Source: Actinokineospora diospyrosa (GTDB lineage Bacteria; Actinomycetota; Actinomycetes; Mycobacteriales; Pseudonocardiaceae). From it: a DNA stretch of 64,000 nt. The notes beneath the pieces are model-generated. The model was not told the DNA's origin. It made no database searches and was given only the letters and a program-made list of their open reading frames with translations. Below, piece after piece: positions 33,644 through 42,143 of the stretch; position 1 is the stretch's first letter; every line of letters begins with the position of its first letter. Position numbers and translations under genes: made by a program. The stretch spans positions 62,001-126,000 of the forward strand of contig NZ_JAMTCO010000017.1 in assembly GCF_024171925.1 (NCBI RefSeq), in the 5' to 3' direction.

Positions 33644-34078
33644 ATGACCACCGCACTTGACATGGCTGATGGCACTTTGCCCGACGTGGTGGCCGCCGTG
33701 CGGCGACACTGGATCGGGAGCGGGAAACCTTCGGTGGGGCGGCTGTCGGTGGCCGTCACCGGTCGTGGGCCCGCGCAGGTGGAGGTTGACGTGGAGCCGG
33801 GGGAACAAGCCCTGGTTTGCGCGCGGCTGTTGTTCTGGCACCACACCTTGGCGGAGGCGTGGGTGTACGTGGAGCCCGCGACCTCCTCGACCGGGCCGTC
33901 GGTGCGGATGTCGGGGATGCTGGTCGACGGGACGCGAGCCGTGGTCGTGGGGCACTTCGACATCGGCGCCGTCGAGGGGCCGCTGGTGGGGTCCGGCGCG
34001 GTGGAGTGGTTGCGGGGTCAGGTGTCCGGGATCGGTCCACAGTGGCCACTGGAGCTCGGCGGCGCCCTTCCCGGTTGA
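33644..34078 (+). CDS. Hypothetical cytoplasmic protein
   Basis: 144 residues from ATG 33644 with GAGAGGAG upstream; the longer frame from 33503 is not supported. No signal peptide or helix is seen. The composition suggests an alpha/beta domain: DMADGTLPDVVAAVRRHWI, VGRLSVAVTGRGPAQVEVDVEPGEQALVCARLLFWHHTL and a beta-rich middle ending VEWLRGQVSGIGPQW. I do not recognise the family. It faces the lectin gene convergently and starts 167 bp from the divergent XRE gene, a pairing often seen when the regulator and a small partner are co-controlled. Confidence 0.7.
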   Translation: MTTALDMADGTLPDVVAAVRRHWIGSGKPSVGRLSVAVTGRGPAQVEVDVEPGEQALVCARLLFWHHTLAEAWVYVEPATSSTGPSVRMSGMLVDGTRAVVVGHFDIGAVEGPLVGSGAVEWLRGQVSGIGPQWPLELGGALPG

Positions 34079-34094
34079 GCGATCGGTCCCGCTG

Positions 34095-34149
34095 CCCGGC
34101 TCCACCAACCTCGATCGCGCTGCTTCGAGCGCGGTGCGGTGGAGCCGGG
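34095..34149. terminator. Bidirectional terminator
   Basis: A perfect 12-bp stem (CCCGGCTCCACC at 34095-34106 with its complement at 34138-34149) and a 31-base loop lie just past the stop at 34078. The right edge touches the region before the convergent lectin stop. Confidence 0.7.
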
Positions 34150-34155
34150 GACGGG

Positions 34156-34629
34156 TCACTCGCCGAAGACCGGCAGTTCCCAGCGCTCGCCCGGGACCGA
34201 CCCGGCGCACGGCTGCAGCCCGACGTACTCCCCGCCGTCGGCGTGCCACAGGCACCAGCTCACCCCGGCGTCGTCCTTGGCGGCCTGGACCCAGTACCCG
34301 CTTTCCTGTTCCACCAGCCGCCAGGCCTGGGGCGCCTCCAACTCATCGCACGGTTGGGTGACGACGTCGTCGAGGTCGGTGTAGGAGAGGCAGAGGTCGG
34401 TCCCGGCGGCGGTGATGGCCACCCGGAGGTCGTCGGTGGCGGTCAACTGCCACGCTTGGCGGTCCAGCGGGCTGCACGCCTGCCCGGAAACCACCCCCGG
34501 CTCCACCGGCCGGGTGAGGCACTGCCCGGTCGACACCGACCGCACGTGCACCTCCCCCTCCGCCACCCCGGCCGAGGCGACCGCGGGGGTCAGCAGCAGA
34601 AGCCCGGCAGACAGCAGCAACACACGCAT
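34156..34629 (-). CDS. Secreted ricin-B-type (RICIN) beta-trefoil lectin-like protein
   Basis: 157 residues from ATG 34629 with AGGAAG upstream. Signal peptide MRVLLLSAGLLLLTPAVASA is followed by one beta-trefoil: VRSVSTGQCLTRPVEPGVVSGQACSPLDRQAWQL, DLCLSYTDLDDVVTQPCDELEAPQAWRL, SWCLWHADGGEYVGLQPCAGSVPGERWEL. Three similar repeats, each with a Cys pair and the Q-x-W-like ending (QAWQL, QAWRL, ERWEL), are characteristic. It probably binds a glycan outside the cell. No catalytic domain is attached. Confidence 0.85.
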   Translation of the reverse strand: MRVLLLSAGLLLLTPAVASAGVAEGEVHVRSVSTGQCLTRPVEPGVVSGQACSPLDRQAWQLTATDDLRVAITAAGTDLCLSYTDLDDVVTQPCDELEAPQAWRLVEQESGYWVQAAKDDAGVSWCLWHADGGEYVGLQPCAGSVPGERWELPVFGE

Positions 34630-34731
34630 GGTCTTCCTCCTGATGGCTCGACACAGGTCCACTCAGGACATTGCCGCCCACCAGCCCCCACGACCCGCCC
34701 CGACCGCACTTCCCACCCGATCGGGTGCGCG

Positions 34732-35655
34732 TCAGCGGTACAGGGCCCAGTGCTTGGTCAGCCACTCCCGCTGCCGGGCGGTGGGCGCCACGTGCAGCTC
34801 GCTGCCGTGCAGCGGCGCGTACACGCTGTACTTGTGCAGGCCGCCGACCACGTCAATAGTCATCGCCGCCGGGTCCACGGCGATGTGGCCGAGGTCGAAC
34901 AGGCGGTGGATGTCGCGGCGCATCAGCAGGCCGCCGTCCTCGCGGTGCTTGCCGTCGGCGGCGTAGCTGTAGAGGTGGGCCGCCTCCAGCGCCTCGCGGG
35001 GCATCGGACCGGTGAAGGCGCACAGGTCGCCGTACCGGTCGAGCAGGTCGGCCCGGAACTGGCCCTGCCCCTTGCGGACGCGCACGACCGCCTTGCGGTG
35101 ACCGCCTGCGATCCGCGCCCGCACCGGGGTCAACCGGGAGATGCCCGGCTGCTCCTTGAGCGCGGCGACGAAGTCGTCGAAGCGGAAGGCGCGGATGCTG
35201 AGCTGGGACTTCGGGCTGACGCACAGGTCGCGGAGTTGCTGTGTGGACAGCTCACCGCGCAGGTCGACCCACGAGGCGGCGTGGTCGGTCCGGTAGGTGG
35301 TGACGACCTCGGACCGGGCGACGGGCTCGTCGAACTCGTTGCCGCACTTGCAGATGAACTTGGGCGTCTTGGTCGAGCGCGGCTTGAAGTCCGCGAGCGC
35401 GCACCGGGGGCACTTGTAGCGCTGCTTCTCGGCCGTGTCGACGACGACCTTGTCGATCACCGACACGCCCAGCAGGGTCTTGTCGTCGCGCAGCACGATG
35501 ATGTGCCCGGGCTGCGGACCGTCGCGGTTGGCGACGGTGCTGTCCCAGCTGTAGTGCTCCGAGGGCGCGTCGTCGTAGCCGTCGTTGCCGCCGTGCTCGC
35601 GCTTGTCGCCCGCCGCGAGCATCAGCCACGCGACGGGGTCACCAATTTCTGCCAC
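34732..35655 (-). CDS. HNH endonuclease with zinc ribbon and N-terminal PUA-like region
   Basis: 307 residues. Residues 1-75 (WLMLAAGDKREHGGNDGYDD, HYSWDSTVANRDGPQPGHIIVLRDDKTLLGVSVIDKV) look like a PUA/ASCH-type small beta-barrel. A treble-clef or ribbon follows with CPRC and CKCG (about 82-108). The HNH core is near 215-260: DLCAFTGPMPREALEAAHLYSYAADG then HREDGGLLMRRDIHRLFDLG. The usual HNH order (D/E-AAHI...N..LL....H..FD) is present with R/D at the Asn position. It has no methyltransferase partner, as expected for a modification-dependent (type IV) restriction enzyme. The nuclease call is good; modified-base reading is inference. Confidence 0.8.
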   Translation of the reverse strand: MAEIGDPVAWLMLAAGDKREHGGNDGYDDAPSEHYSWDSTVANRDGPQPGHIIVLRDDKTLLGVSVIDKVVVDTAEKQRYKCPRCALADFKPRSTKTPKFICKCGNEFDEPVARSEVVTTYRTDHAASWVDLRGELSTQQLRDLCVSPKSQLSIRAFRFDDFVAALKEQPGISRLTPVRARIAGGHRKAVVRVRKGQGQFRADLLDRYGDLCAFTGPMPREALEAAHLYSYAADGKHREDGGLLMRRDIHRLFDLGHIAVDPAAMTIDVVGGLHKYSVYAPLHGSELHVAPTARQREWLTKHWALYR

Positions 35656-35694
35656 GGTCAGGTCATCGTTGCCGACCCCGACCGTGTAACGCCG

Positions 35695-35919
35695 TTACTG
35701 AGAGTGTCGGTCACCGCTGAGGAGGGCGGACCAGGCGGTGATGGTGGGGGTTTCGGCGAGGTCGGCGAAGGCGATGCCGGGGGTGCGCCAGGATTCGACC
35801 AGGGTCATCACGCGGATGGAGTCGAGGCCGTGGTCCAGGAGGTTGTCGTCGAAGGCGATGGTGCGGGCGGGGACTTCGAGGAGGGCGGCGACCTGGGCGC
35901 GCAGTTCTTCGGGGGTCAT
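35695..35919 (-). CDS. Free-standing aryl carrier protein for 2,3-dihydroxybenzoate
   Basis: 74 residues from ATG 35919, overlapping the isochorismatase stop by four bases. The phosphopantetheine site is NLLDHGLDSIRVMTLVE (Ser at residue 34 or so). It begins [14 protein letters not shown] and ends with a short helix and DRHSQ. In EntB/DhbB this domain is fused to the isochorismatase C-terminus; here it is a separate gene. DhbE charges its pantetheine thiol with 2,3-dihydroxybenzoate, which is passed to the first condensation domain of the NRPS (outside this window). Confidence 0.9.
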   Translation of the reverse strand: MTPEELRAQVAALLEVPARTIAFDDNLLDHGLDSIRVMTLVESWRTPGIAFADLAETPTITAWSALLSGDRHSQ

Positions 35920-36551
35920 CGGGTGCCTCGGGTGAGTAGGTCGATGACCCGGGTGGTCATCATGGTGGTGGCGCAGCGGGTGGCGGCGTAGCGCAGGGCC
36001 ATGTCGTGGTCTTCCGGGGAGAAGTCGGCGACGGCGTCGGCTACCAGGAAGGCTTGGATGTCGCGCATGAACGCGTCGGTCGCGGTCATCAGGCAGCCGA
36101 TGTGGGCGTACACGCCGGTGACGATGAGCTGGTCGCGGCCGTCCATCAGCGATTCGAGCTCGGTGCGGTGGAAGGCGTTGTAGCGCCACTTGGTCATCAG
36201 CCGGTCGCTGCCGCCCGGGCGCAGGTCGGCGGTGATCTCGGCGTCGGCCGGGTCGGGGCCGATGCCGCGGCCCCACATGTCCAGCTGCAGGCCGCGCTGG
36301 TCGGGGCTCTGGCCGCCGGGCTGGGCGGAGAACACGACCGGGACGCCCAGGCGCCTGCAGGTGTCGCGCAGGGTGCCGATGTTGGCGATCAGGTCGACCA
36401 GCGGCTGAGCCCCGGCGGCGAACGCGCGCAGGAAGTGGTTCTGCATGTCGTGCACCAGCAGAACCGCGCGGTCAGGGTCTGGGGTCCACTCGACCCGGTT
36501 GCGCGGCACCGACGTGGGCATCGGGTACGGCGCGATGGTGGGCAGCCCCAT
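35916..36551 (-). CDS. dhbB: Isochorismatase (2,3-dihydro-2,3-dihydroxybenzoate synthase)
   Basis: 211 residues from ATG 36551; a GTG one codon upstream (36554) would overlap the dhbE stop by four bases and is equally possible. It has the isochorismatase-like hydrolase signature: the [13 protein letters not shown]-terminus, [20 protein letters not shown] (catalytic Asp), [16 protein letters not shown] (Lys), and [23 protein letters not shown], the conserved cis-peptide and HIGC stretch. It cleaves the pyruvate enol ether from isochorismate. The family's usual fused aryl carrier domain is missing and is encoded by the next gene. Confidence 0.95.
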   Translation of the reverse strand: MGLPTIAPYPMPTSVPRNRVEWTPDPDRAVLLVHDMQNHFLRAFAAGAQPLVDLIANIGTLRDTCRRLGVPVVFSAQPGGQSPDQRGLQLDMWGRGIGPDPADAEITADLRPGGSDRLMTKWRYNAFHRTELESLMDGRDQLIVTGVYAHIGCLMTATDAFMRDIQAFLVADAVADFSPEDHDMALRYAATRCATTMMTTRVIDLLTRGTR

Positions 36552-38128
36552 CACCGGCCTCCCAACGCGCGGCGCAGGTCGCGGCGGCTGGTCTTGCCGA
36601 CGCCGGTGTGCGGGAACTCGGCGACGAACTCGACCCGGTCGGGGATCTTGTAGGCGGCCAACCCGCGTTCGCGCAGGAACGCGCGCAGCTGCGGTCCGGT
36701 CACCTCACCGGAGGCGACCACGAACGCGCAGGTCCGCTCCCCCAGGAACGGGTCGGGCACGGCCACCACGGCCGCGTCGTGCACAGCGGGGTGCGCGATC
36801 AAGTGGTTCTCGACTTCCTCCGCGGCGACCTTCTCCCCGCCCCGGTTGATCTGGTCCTTGGCCCGCCCCTCGACGACCACGTGCCCGGACGGCAGGACCC
36901 GCACGAGGTCGCCGGTCCGGTAGTACCCGTCGGTGAAGGCCACTTCGTTGTGCTCGTCGGCCCGGTAGTAGCCGCGGATCGTGTACGGCCCGCGCGTGAG
37001 CAGGTGCCCGACCTCACCGGGGGCGACCGGGACGTCGTCGGAGTCCACCACCAGCAGTTCGTCGTCCGGCGAGATCGGCCGCCCCTGGGAGATGGCGACC
37101 AGGTCCTCGTCGTCGTCGAACCGGGTGTAGTTGACCAGTCCCTCGGCCATCCCGAACACCTGCTGCAACCCGCACCCCAGCTCCGGCCGCACCCGCCGGG
37201 CCGCCTCCTCGGCGAACTTCGCGCCGCCGACCTGCAGCACCCGCAGCGACGACAGGTCCTCCGAGCGGGTGGCGACCGCGTCGAGCCACACCAGCGCGAT
37301 CGGCGGCACCACCCCGGTGATCGTCACCCGTTCCCGCTCGATCAACCCGAACGCCACGTCCGGGCTCGGCGCGGACGCCAAAACGATCCGCGCACCCGCG
37401 TGCAGCGCGCCCAGGATCCCCGGCGAGCTCATCGGGAAGTTGTGTGCGACCGGCAGCGCGACCAGGTACACCGACGAGGTGTCCAGGCCGCAGATGTCGG
37501 CGCTTTCCCGGACGCTGTAGAGGTAATCGTCGTGTGTGCGCGGGATCAGCTTCGGCACACCTGTACTGCCACCGGACAACTGGAGGAACGCCAGCCCTGA
37601 TGGGTCCACAGTGGGCAGTTCGCCGGACGGGTCGACCGGGACGTCGTCCAACGCGGTGTGCCGCCCGGGATCCCCGAGCACGAACACCTCCCGCACACCG
37701 ACCTGATCGGCCAACACCCGGTAGTCGAACCCGCCGAATTTGTCGGCGATCACGTACCCGACGGCGTCGGTGTGCGAGCAGAAGTACGAGATCTCGCTGG
37801 AACGGTGCGGCGGCAACGCGAACACCGGCACCGCGCCTGCGCGAAACAGTCCGAACACGACGGATAGGAACTCCGCCACGTTCGGCAGTTGCACCACGAC
37901 CCGGTCACCCGGCTCGATGCCCCTGGCGACGAAACCGTGCGCCATGCGGGTCGCGCGCTCGTCGAGTTCCCGATAGGTCCACCGCTGCCGGTCGTCGACC
38001 ACGGCGACCCGATCGGCGAACCGGGCGGCGCGGTCGGCCAGGAACTGCCCGAACGTCTCGCCCGTCCAGTACCCCAGTTCGCGGTACCGGGCGGCGACGT
38101 CGTCGGGGAACGGGACCCAGTCGGTCAC
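36551..38128 (-). CDS. dhbE: 2,3-dihydroxybenzoate-AMP ligase
   Basis: 525 residues from GTG 38128, preceded by GGAGGAATCGGC. This is a stand-alone adenylation enzyme: [17 protein letters not shown], core A3 [21 protein letters not shown] (the aryl-acid type GGSTG), [13 protein letters not shown] with the Asn of the aryl-acid pocket (EntE/DhbE NFPMSSPG), [31 protein letters not shown], and the C-terminal catalytic lysine in [12 protein letters not shown]. It activates 2,3-dihydroxybenzoate with ATP and loads it on the free-standing carrier protein. It overlaps dhbC and dhbB by a few bases. Salicylate is an alternative substrate, excluded by dhbA and dhbB. Confidence 0.96.
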   Translation of the reverse strand: MTDWVPFPDDVAARYRELGYWTGETFGQFLADRAARFADRVAVVDDRQRWTYRELDERATRMAHGFVARGIEPGDRVVVQLPNVAEFLSVVFGLFRAGAVPVFALPPHRSSEISYFCSHTDAVGYVIADKFGGFDYRVLADQVGVREVFVLGDPGRHTALDDVPVDPSGELPTVDPSGLAFLQLSGGSTGVPKLIPRTHDDYLYSVRESADICGLDTSSVYLVALPVAHNFPMSSPGILGALHAGARIVLASAPSPDVAFGLIERERVTITGVVPPIALVWLDAVATRSEDLSSLRVLQVGGAKFAEEAARRVRPELGCGLQQVFGMAEGLVNYTRFDDDEDLVAISQGRPISPDDELLVVDSDDVPVAPGEVGHLLTRGPYTIRGYYRADEHNEVAFTDGYYRTGDLVRVLPSGHVVVEGRAKDQINRGGEKVAAEEVENHLIAHPAVHDAAVVAVPDPFLGERTCAFVVASGEVTGPQLRAFLRERGLAAYKIPDRVEFVAEFPHTGVGKTSRRDLRRALGGR

Positions 38129-39249
38129 GCCGATTCCTCCACGCCCAGCGCGCCGAGCAGGGTGCGCAGCTTCGCGCCCGTCTCGGCCAGCTCGGCCTCC
38201 GGGTCCGACCCCGGCACCAACCCGGCGCCCGCGAACAGGCGCAGCGTGGCACCGCGGACCTCGCCGCAGCGGATCGTGACGACCCACTCGCCGTCGCCGC
38301 GCGCGTCCGACCAGCCGACGACGCCGGTGTAGAAACCGCGGTCGAACGGCTCGAGCTCGCCGATCACCCGGCGCGCGGTCGCGGTCGGCGACCCGCAGAC
38401 CGCGGGCGTCGGGTGCAGCGCGGTCGCCAGCTCCAGCACCGGGGTGTCCGGGTCGGCCAGCACCCCGGAGACCTGGGTGGACAGGTGCCACATGGCCCGC
38501 GTGGGCAGCAGTTCGGGCTCGGCGGGCACGCTGAGCTGCTTGCAGTACGGGGCGAGCCCGTCGGCGACGGCGGTCACCACCAGGGCGTGCTCGCGGCGGT
38601 CCTTGGCCGAGGCGAGCAGCTCGGTGGCGTTGCGGCCGTCGAGCACCGCGTCCTCGGAACGCGGGCGGGACCCGGCGAGCGGGTTGGACGAGACGATCCG
38701 CCCCTGCCTGCGCACCAGCAGCTCCGGGCTGGTGCCCAGCAGCGTGCGGTCGCCCAGGTCGGCGGCGAAGGTGTGCCCGCGCGGGTCGCGGGCGGCTAAA
38801 GCGCGCACCAGGTCGAGCACGTGGACCGGCTCGGCGGCGACCAGGTCGAGCCTGCGGGCCAGCACGACCTTGCTCAGCTCACCGGCCTCCATCAGTGCCA
38901 GCGCGCGGCGCACACCGGTGCGGTAGGCGTCGGCGTCGGTGTGCTGGGCCAGCCAGCGGGCGCCGACGCGGGGGGCCGGCCTGGCGATGGCGGGCAGCGG
39001 GCCGGAGCGGCGCACGTGCTCGGGCACCACGAGGCGGCTGGGCGCGGCGGGGTCGAACGGGAGGGCGCCGACGACGATCTCGCCGTCGGCCAGCGCGCCC
39101 GCGGCCTCGACCGGGGAACCGAGCACGGCGCGCTCGCCCTCGGCGAGCAGCACCCCGGTCGGGGAGGTGAACAGGAACGCGCCCGGCCGGTAGGCCGCGG
39201 TCAGCTCCTCTGGACGGGCCTCGACGGGAAGGGTTCCCAGGACAGGCAC
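38125..39249 (-). CDS. dhbC: Isochorismate synthase
   Basis: 374 residues from GTG 39249, with ACGGAG seven bases upstream; the longer open frame above it lacks similarity. Family marks: [18 protein letters not shown] (catalytic Lys region of the chorismate-binding fold), [57 protein letters not shown] (the TPAV-G-P motif) and [23 protein letters not shown] with the Mg-binding Glu. It turns chorismate into isochorismate, the first committed step. It lies 53 bp downstream of dhbA in the same operon. Confidence 0.95.
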   Translation of the reverse strand: MPVLGTLPVEARPEELTAAYRPGAFLFTSPTGVLLAEGERAVLGSPVEAAGALADGEIVVGALPFDPAAPSRLVVPEHVRRSGPLPAIARPAPRVGARWLAQHTDADAYRTGVRRALALMEAGELSKVVLARRLDLVAAEPVHVLDLVRALAARDPRGHTFAADLGDRTLLGTSPELLVRRQGRIVSSNPLAGSRPRSEDAVLDGRNATELLASAKDRREHALVVTAVADGLAPYCKQLSVPAEPELLPTRAMWHLSTQVSGVLADPDTPVLELATALHPTPAVCGSPTATARRVIGELEPFDRGFYTGVVGWSDARGDGEWVVTIRCGEVRGATLRLFAGAGLVPGSDPEAELAETGAKLRTLLGALGVEESA

Positions 39250-39302
39250 AGACTGCTCCGTTCTGATCGGGTGTCCACTCGTTCTGTGTCCATAGTGGAG
39301 GG

Positions 39303-40091
39303 TCAGCCGACCAGGGTCGCGCCGCCGTCGACGTAGAGGTTCTGCATGGTGATGTGCCGCGCCTGCTCCGAGGCCAGGAACAGCACCGCGTCGGCGATGT
39401 CGGCCGACTCGGCGATGCGCCCGAGCGGGATGCCCACCCGGTAGCTCTCCGGGGAGCCCTCGATGACCCGCCGCGCGCCGTCGCCGGTCCACAACGACCG
39501 CTGCATGGCGGTGTCGGTGGACCCGGGGGACACGACGTTGCACCGGATGCCGTGCTGGGCCAGTTCCAGGCCGAGGCAACGGGTGAACATGGTGGCGGCG
39601 GCCTTGGACGCGGCGTAGGCGGCCATGTCCATCCTCGGCACGCCGACCGCGTTGGAGCCGACGGTGACGATCACGCCCGCGGCGCGCGGGACCATCCGGC
39701 GGGCGACCGCGCGGGAGAAGAAGAAGACACCGTCGGAGTTGACCGCGAAGGTGCCCAGCCAGTCCTCGTCGGTGGACTTGAGGACCGGACCGGGGCGCAG
39801 CACACCGGCGACGTTGACGAGGATGTCGATCGGACCCAGGTCGTCCTCGACCCTGGTCACCACCCGGTCGACGGCGTCGGCGTGCGACACGTCGGCGGGG
39901 TAGGGGCGGACCGGGCGGCCGTGCGCCTGGTGCTCGGCGGCGACGGCGGCGACCCGGACCCGGTCGAGGTCGACCGCGGCGACGGCGGCGCCCTCGGCGG
40001 CCAGCGCGGCGACCACAGCGGCCCCGATGCCCTGGCCCGCGCCGGTGACCACGGCGACCCGGTCACCGAAGCGGGCTGGGTGACCGGACAT
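39303..40091 (-). CDS. dhbA: 2,3-dihydro-2,3-dihydroxybenzoate dehydrogenase
   Basis: 262 residues, a classical short-chain dehydrogenase: [17 protein letters not shown] (NAD loop TGxxxGIG), NVAGVL, and the catalytic set Ser ([11 protein letters not shown]) with YAASKAA. The NAD preference is consistent with DLDRV after the second strand. It oxidises dihydro-dihydroxybenzoate to 2,3-dihydroxybenzoate. It is the first gene of the leftward dhbA-dhbC-dhbE-dhbB-carrier operon, and its upstream region carries an IdeR-type iron box about 110 bp from the start. The neighbours make the substrate assignment secure. Confidence 0.94.
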   Translation of the reverse strand: MSGHPARFGDRVAVVTGAGQGIGAAVVAALAAEGAAVAAVDLDRVRVAAVAAEHQAHGRPVRPYPADVSHADAVDRVVTRVEDDLGPIDILVNVAGVLRPGPVLKSTDEDWLGTFAVNSDGVFFFSRAVARRMVPRAAGVIVTVGSNAVGVPRMDMAAYAASKAAATMFTRCLGLELAQHGIRCNVVSPGSTDTAMQRSLWTGDGARRVIEGSPESYRVGIPLGRIAESADIADAVLFLASEQARHITMQNLYVDGGATLVG

Positions 40092-40168
40092 CAGTGGGCT
40101 CCCGGGGATAACGGGACGGCGGCGGCTCGGTGTGCCATGGCTGACCCCTTGTGGCGGCGGGCGACGCC

Positions 40169-40194
40169 GGTGATCACCGGATCAGGTGATCACC
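40169..40194. promoter_or_regulatory. Two direct copies of the perfect palindrome GGTGATCACC
   Basis: GGTGATCACC occurs at 40169-40178 and 40185-40194, separated by GGATCA (centres 16 bp apart). Both lie between the iron box and dhbA. They could be operators for a second regulator or sequences in the 5' leader. Confidence 0.5.
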
Positions 40195-40200
40195 GCGTCA

Positions 40201-40219
40201 TTAGGTTAGCCTAACTTAC
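40201..40219. promoter_or_regulatory. IdeR/DmdR iron box upstream of dhbA
   Basis: TTAGGTTAGCCTAACTTA fits the actinobacterial iron-box consensus (TTAGGTTAG followed by its inverted half) with one or two departures in the right arm. It lies about 110 bp upstream of dhbA. Under iron repletion the Fe-loaded repressor would block the dhb operon. Confidence 0.85.
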
Positions 40220-40423
40220 CTTTTTCCGGCAGTGCCCGGTCAAGCCGGTGTGGCCATCGTCGCGATCGGGACAGTGCCGGACCCGCGGCGAAGCCCAGCG
40301 GGACAACGACGCCGGGCCGACAACGAAGCCGGGCCGGGAACGATGCCGAGCGGACGGTGCCAGGTCGGGGACGGTGCCGGGCGGGGACGAGGGGGCGGGC
40401 GGCGGGAGGGAATAGGCACCGTC

Positions 40424-41227
40424 CTAGGTGGACACCTTCTGCGCGACCCGCGCCAGCGGGACGACCATCGGTGTGCCGGTCTCCGGGTCGTCGACCACGC
40501 GGCAGCGCAGGCCGAAGACGTCGCCGATGAGCTCGGCGGTGACGATCTCGCTCGGGTGGCCCTGCGCGGCGACGACCCCGCCGGGGCTCAGCGCGATCAT
40601 GTGGGTGGCGTAGCGGCAGGCCTGGTTCAGGTCGTGCAGCACGGCGACCAGGGTGAACCCGTCCTGCTCGTGCAGCTCCGCGCACAGGTCGAGCACCTCG
40701 ACCTGGTGGGCGATGTCGAGGAAGGTCGTCGGCTCGTCCAGCAGCAGCACCGAGGTGCGCTGCGCGAGCACCATGGCCAGCCAGACCCGTTGCCGCTGCC
40801 CGCCGGAGAGCTCGTCGACGAGCCTGCCGGACAGCTCGGTGACCCCGGTGCGCGCCATGACCTCGGTGACCACGGCCTCGTCGTCGGCCGACCACTGCCG
40901 CAGCAGGCCCTGGTGCGGGTAGCGGCCGCGGGCGACCAGGTCACCGACGGTGATCCCACTGGGTGCGATGGAGGACTGCGGCAGGAGGCCCAGCCTGCGC
41001 GCGACCTCCTTGGACCGGTAAGAGGCGATGACCTCGCCGTCGAGATAGACCGCGCCCTTAGTGGGTTTGAGCACTCGCGCGAACGCCTTCAAAAGGGTCG
41101 ATTTACCGCAGGCATTCGGACCAACGATGACGGTGAAGGAATCGTCGGGGATGGTGACGTCCAACGCGCTAGCTACTACACGGTTGTCGTAGGCGAGCGT
41201 CAATCCTTCGGCGTGCAAGCGGTTCAC
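40424..41227 (-). CDS. FepC/FecE-type ferric-siderophore ABC transporter ATPase
   Basis: 267 residues: Walker A GPNACGKST (residues 36-44), signature LSGGQRQR, Walker B VLLLDEPTTFLD, switch ITHD-equivalent VLHDLNQACRYA, all in the FepC/FhuC form (LLLDEPTTFLDIAHQVEVL). Its partners, the FepD/FepG permeases, are not in this window, so it must work with permeases encoded elsewhere (possibly beyond the right edge). It overlaps the siderophore-interacting protein gene by four bases. Iron repression is expected through the shared iron box at 42069. Confidence 0.93.
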   Translation of the reverse strand: MNRLHAEGLTLAYDNRVVASALDVTIPDDSFTVIVGPNACGKSTLLKAFARVLKPTKGAVYLDGEVIASYRSKEVARRLGLLPQSSIAPSGITVGDLVARGRYPHQGLLRQWSADDEAVVTEVMARTGVTELSGRLVDELSGGQRQRVWLAMVLAQRTSVLLLDEPTTFLDIAHQVEVLDLCAELHEQDGFTLVAVLHDLNQACRYATHMIALSPGGVVAAQGHPSEIVTAELIGDVFGLRCRVVDDPETGTPMVVPLARVAQKVST

Positions 41228-42027
41228 AGGCCCACCTCCGCGTAAATGTCGTCAACCACGTCGAAATACCGCTCGTCGTCGGTGATCTCGTCGGCGGCGG
41301 CCAGCCTGGGGTCGATCTCGGCGGCGACCTGCCGGTAGCGCTCCTCCCACCGTTCGGCGTCCAAGCGCCAGTAGCCGATGGTGTCGTAGCGATCCGCGCT
41401 CAGGCCCAGGGTGTGCCGCAGGTGGCGGCGGATGTCGCGGGTCGCGGCGGCCTCGCCCGCGACCCAGAGGTAGCCCGCGCCCGCGGGCAGTTCGCGGTCG
41501 ATGATGGCTCGGCGCAAGGCGTTCCCCGCTTCGCCCGAGTGGGCGTACACCCATTCGATGTCAACGTCACCGCTGGTGTCGAAGGTCTGGCGCTCGTCCT
41601 CGTTGTCCACGATGGCGACGACGTGCGCGCGCGCACCGGCGGGGAGTTCTTCCACGGCACGGCCGATCGCGGGCAGCGCGGTCGCGTCCCCGGCGAGCAG
41701 TCGCCATGCGACAGCCGGGTCCGGCGCGTACTTGCCCGCGGGCGCGCCGCTGATGGTGATCTCCGCGCCCGGGTGGACAGTGCGCGCCCAGGTCGCCGCG
41801 ACGCCGCCTTCGTGCAGCACGAAGTCGATATCGATCTCGCGACCGAGCGGATCCCGGCGGCGGATCGTGTAGTTTCTGGTGAGGTTGGCACCGAAGGCGA
41901 TCCGGCAGGACTCATCCGGGAGTCCACTGCCCTGGTAGTCGCGCAGCGCGTCACCGCCGAGGGTCACCCGCCGCATCAGCGGGGTGATCGCGGTAGTCCG
42001 CACGACTGTCGCGCGATATGCGGTCAT
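41224..42027 (-). CDS. Siderophore-interacting protein (ViuB/YqjH-type ferric-siderophore reductase)
   Basis: 267 residues. It has the SIP family order: an FAD-binding barrel (ITPLMRRVTLGGDALRDYQ, LTRNYTIRRRDPLGREIDIDFVLHEGGVAATWARTV), then GPAGKY-like APAGKYAPDPAVAWRLLAGDATALPAIGRAVEELP, and WVAGEAAATRDIRRHLRHTLGL for NAD(P)H. It reduces the ferric siderophore in the cytoplasm to release iron. The start ATG lies 42 bp from the iron box, on the leftward side. The family is secure; the preference for catecholate or hydroxamate complexes is unknown. Confidence 0.94.
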   Translation of the reverse strand: MTAYRATVVRTTAITPLMRRVTLGGDALRDYQGSGLPDESCRIAFGANLTRNYTIRRRDPLGREIDIDFVLHEGGVAATWARTVHPGAEITISGAPAGKYAPDPAVAWRLLAGDATALPAIGRAVEELPAGARAHVVAIVDNEDERQTFDTSGDVDIEWVYAHSGEAGNALRRAIIDRELPAGAGYLWVAGEAAATRDIRRHLRHTLGLSADRYDTIGYWRLDAERWEERYRQVAAEIDPRLAAADEITDDERYFDVVDDIYAEVGL

Positions 42028-42068
42028 GGTGTGCGAGCCCTTCCTGTGACAGCCGACGCGTTGTCAAC

Positions 42069-42087
42069 ATAGGATAGCCTCACCTAA
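42069..42087. promoter_or_regulatory. IdeR/DmdR iron box in the uptake divergent promoter
   Basis: ATAGGATAGCCTCACCTAA fits the same consensus. It sits between the siderophore-interacting protein gene (leftward) and the binding-lipoprotein gene (rightward), so one box can repress both. A TTGTCA word at 42061-42066 may be the rightward -35. Confidence 0.8.
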
Positions 42088-42143
42088 TCTCCGCGTCATC
42101 GCCGCCCATTCGGGCGATGCGAGAAATCACTTGGAGTAGCCAC

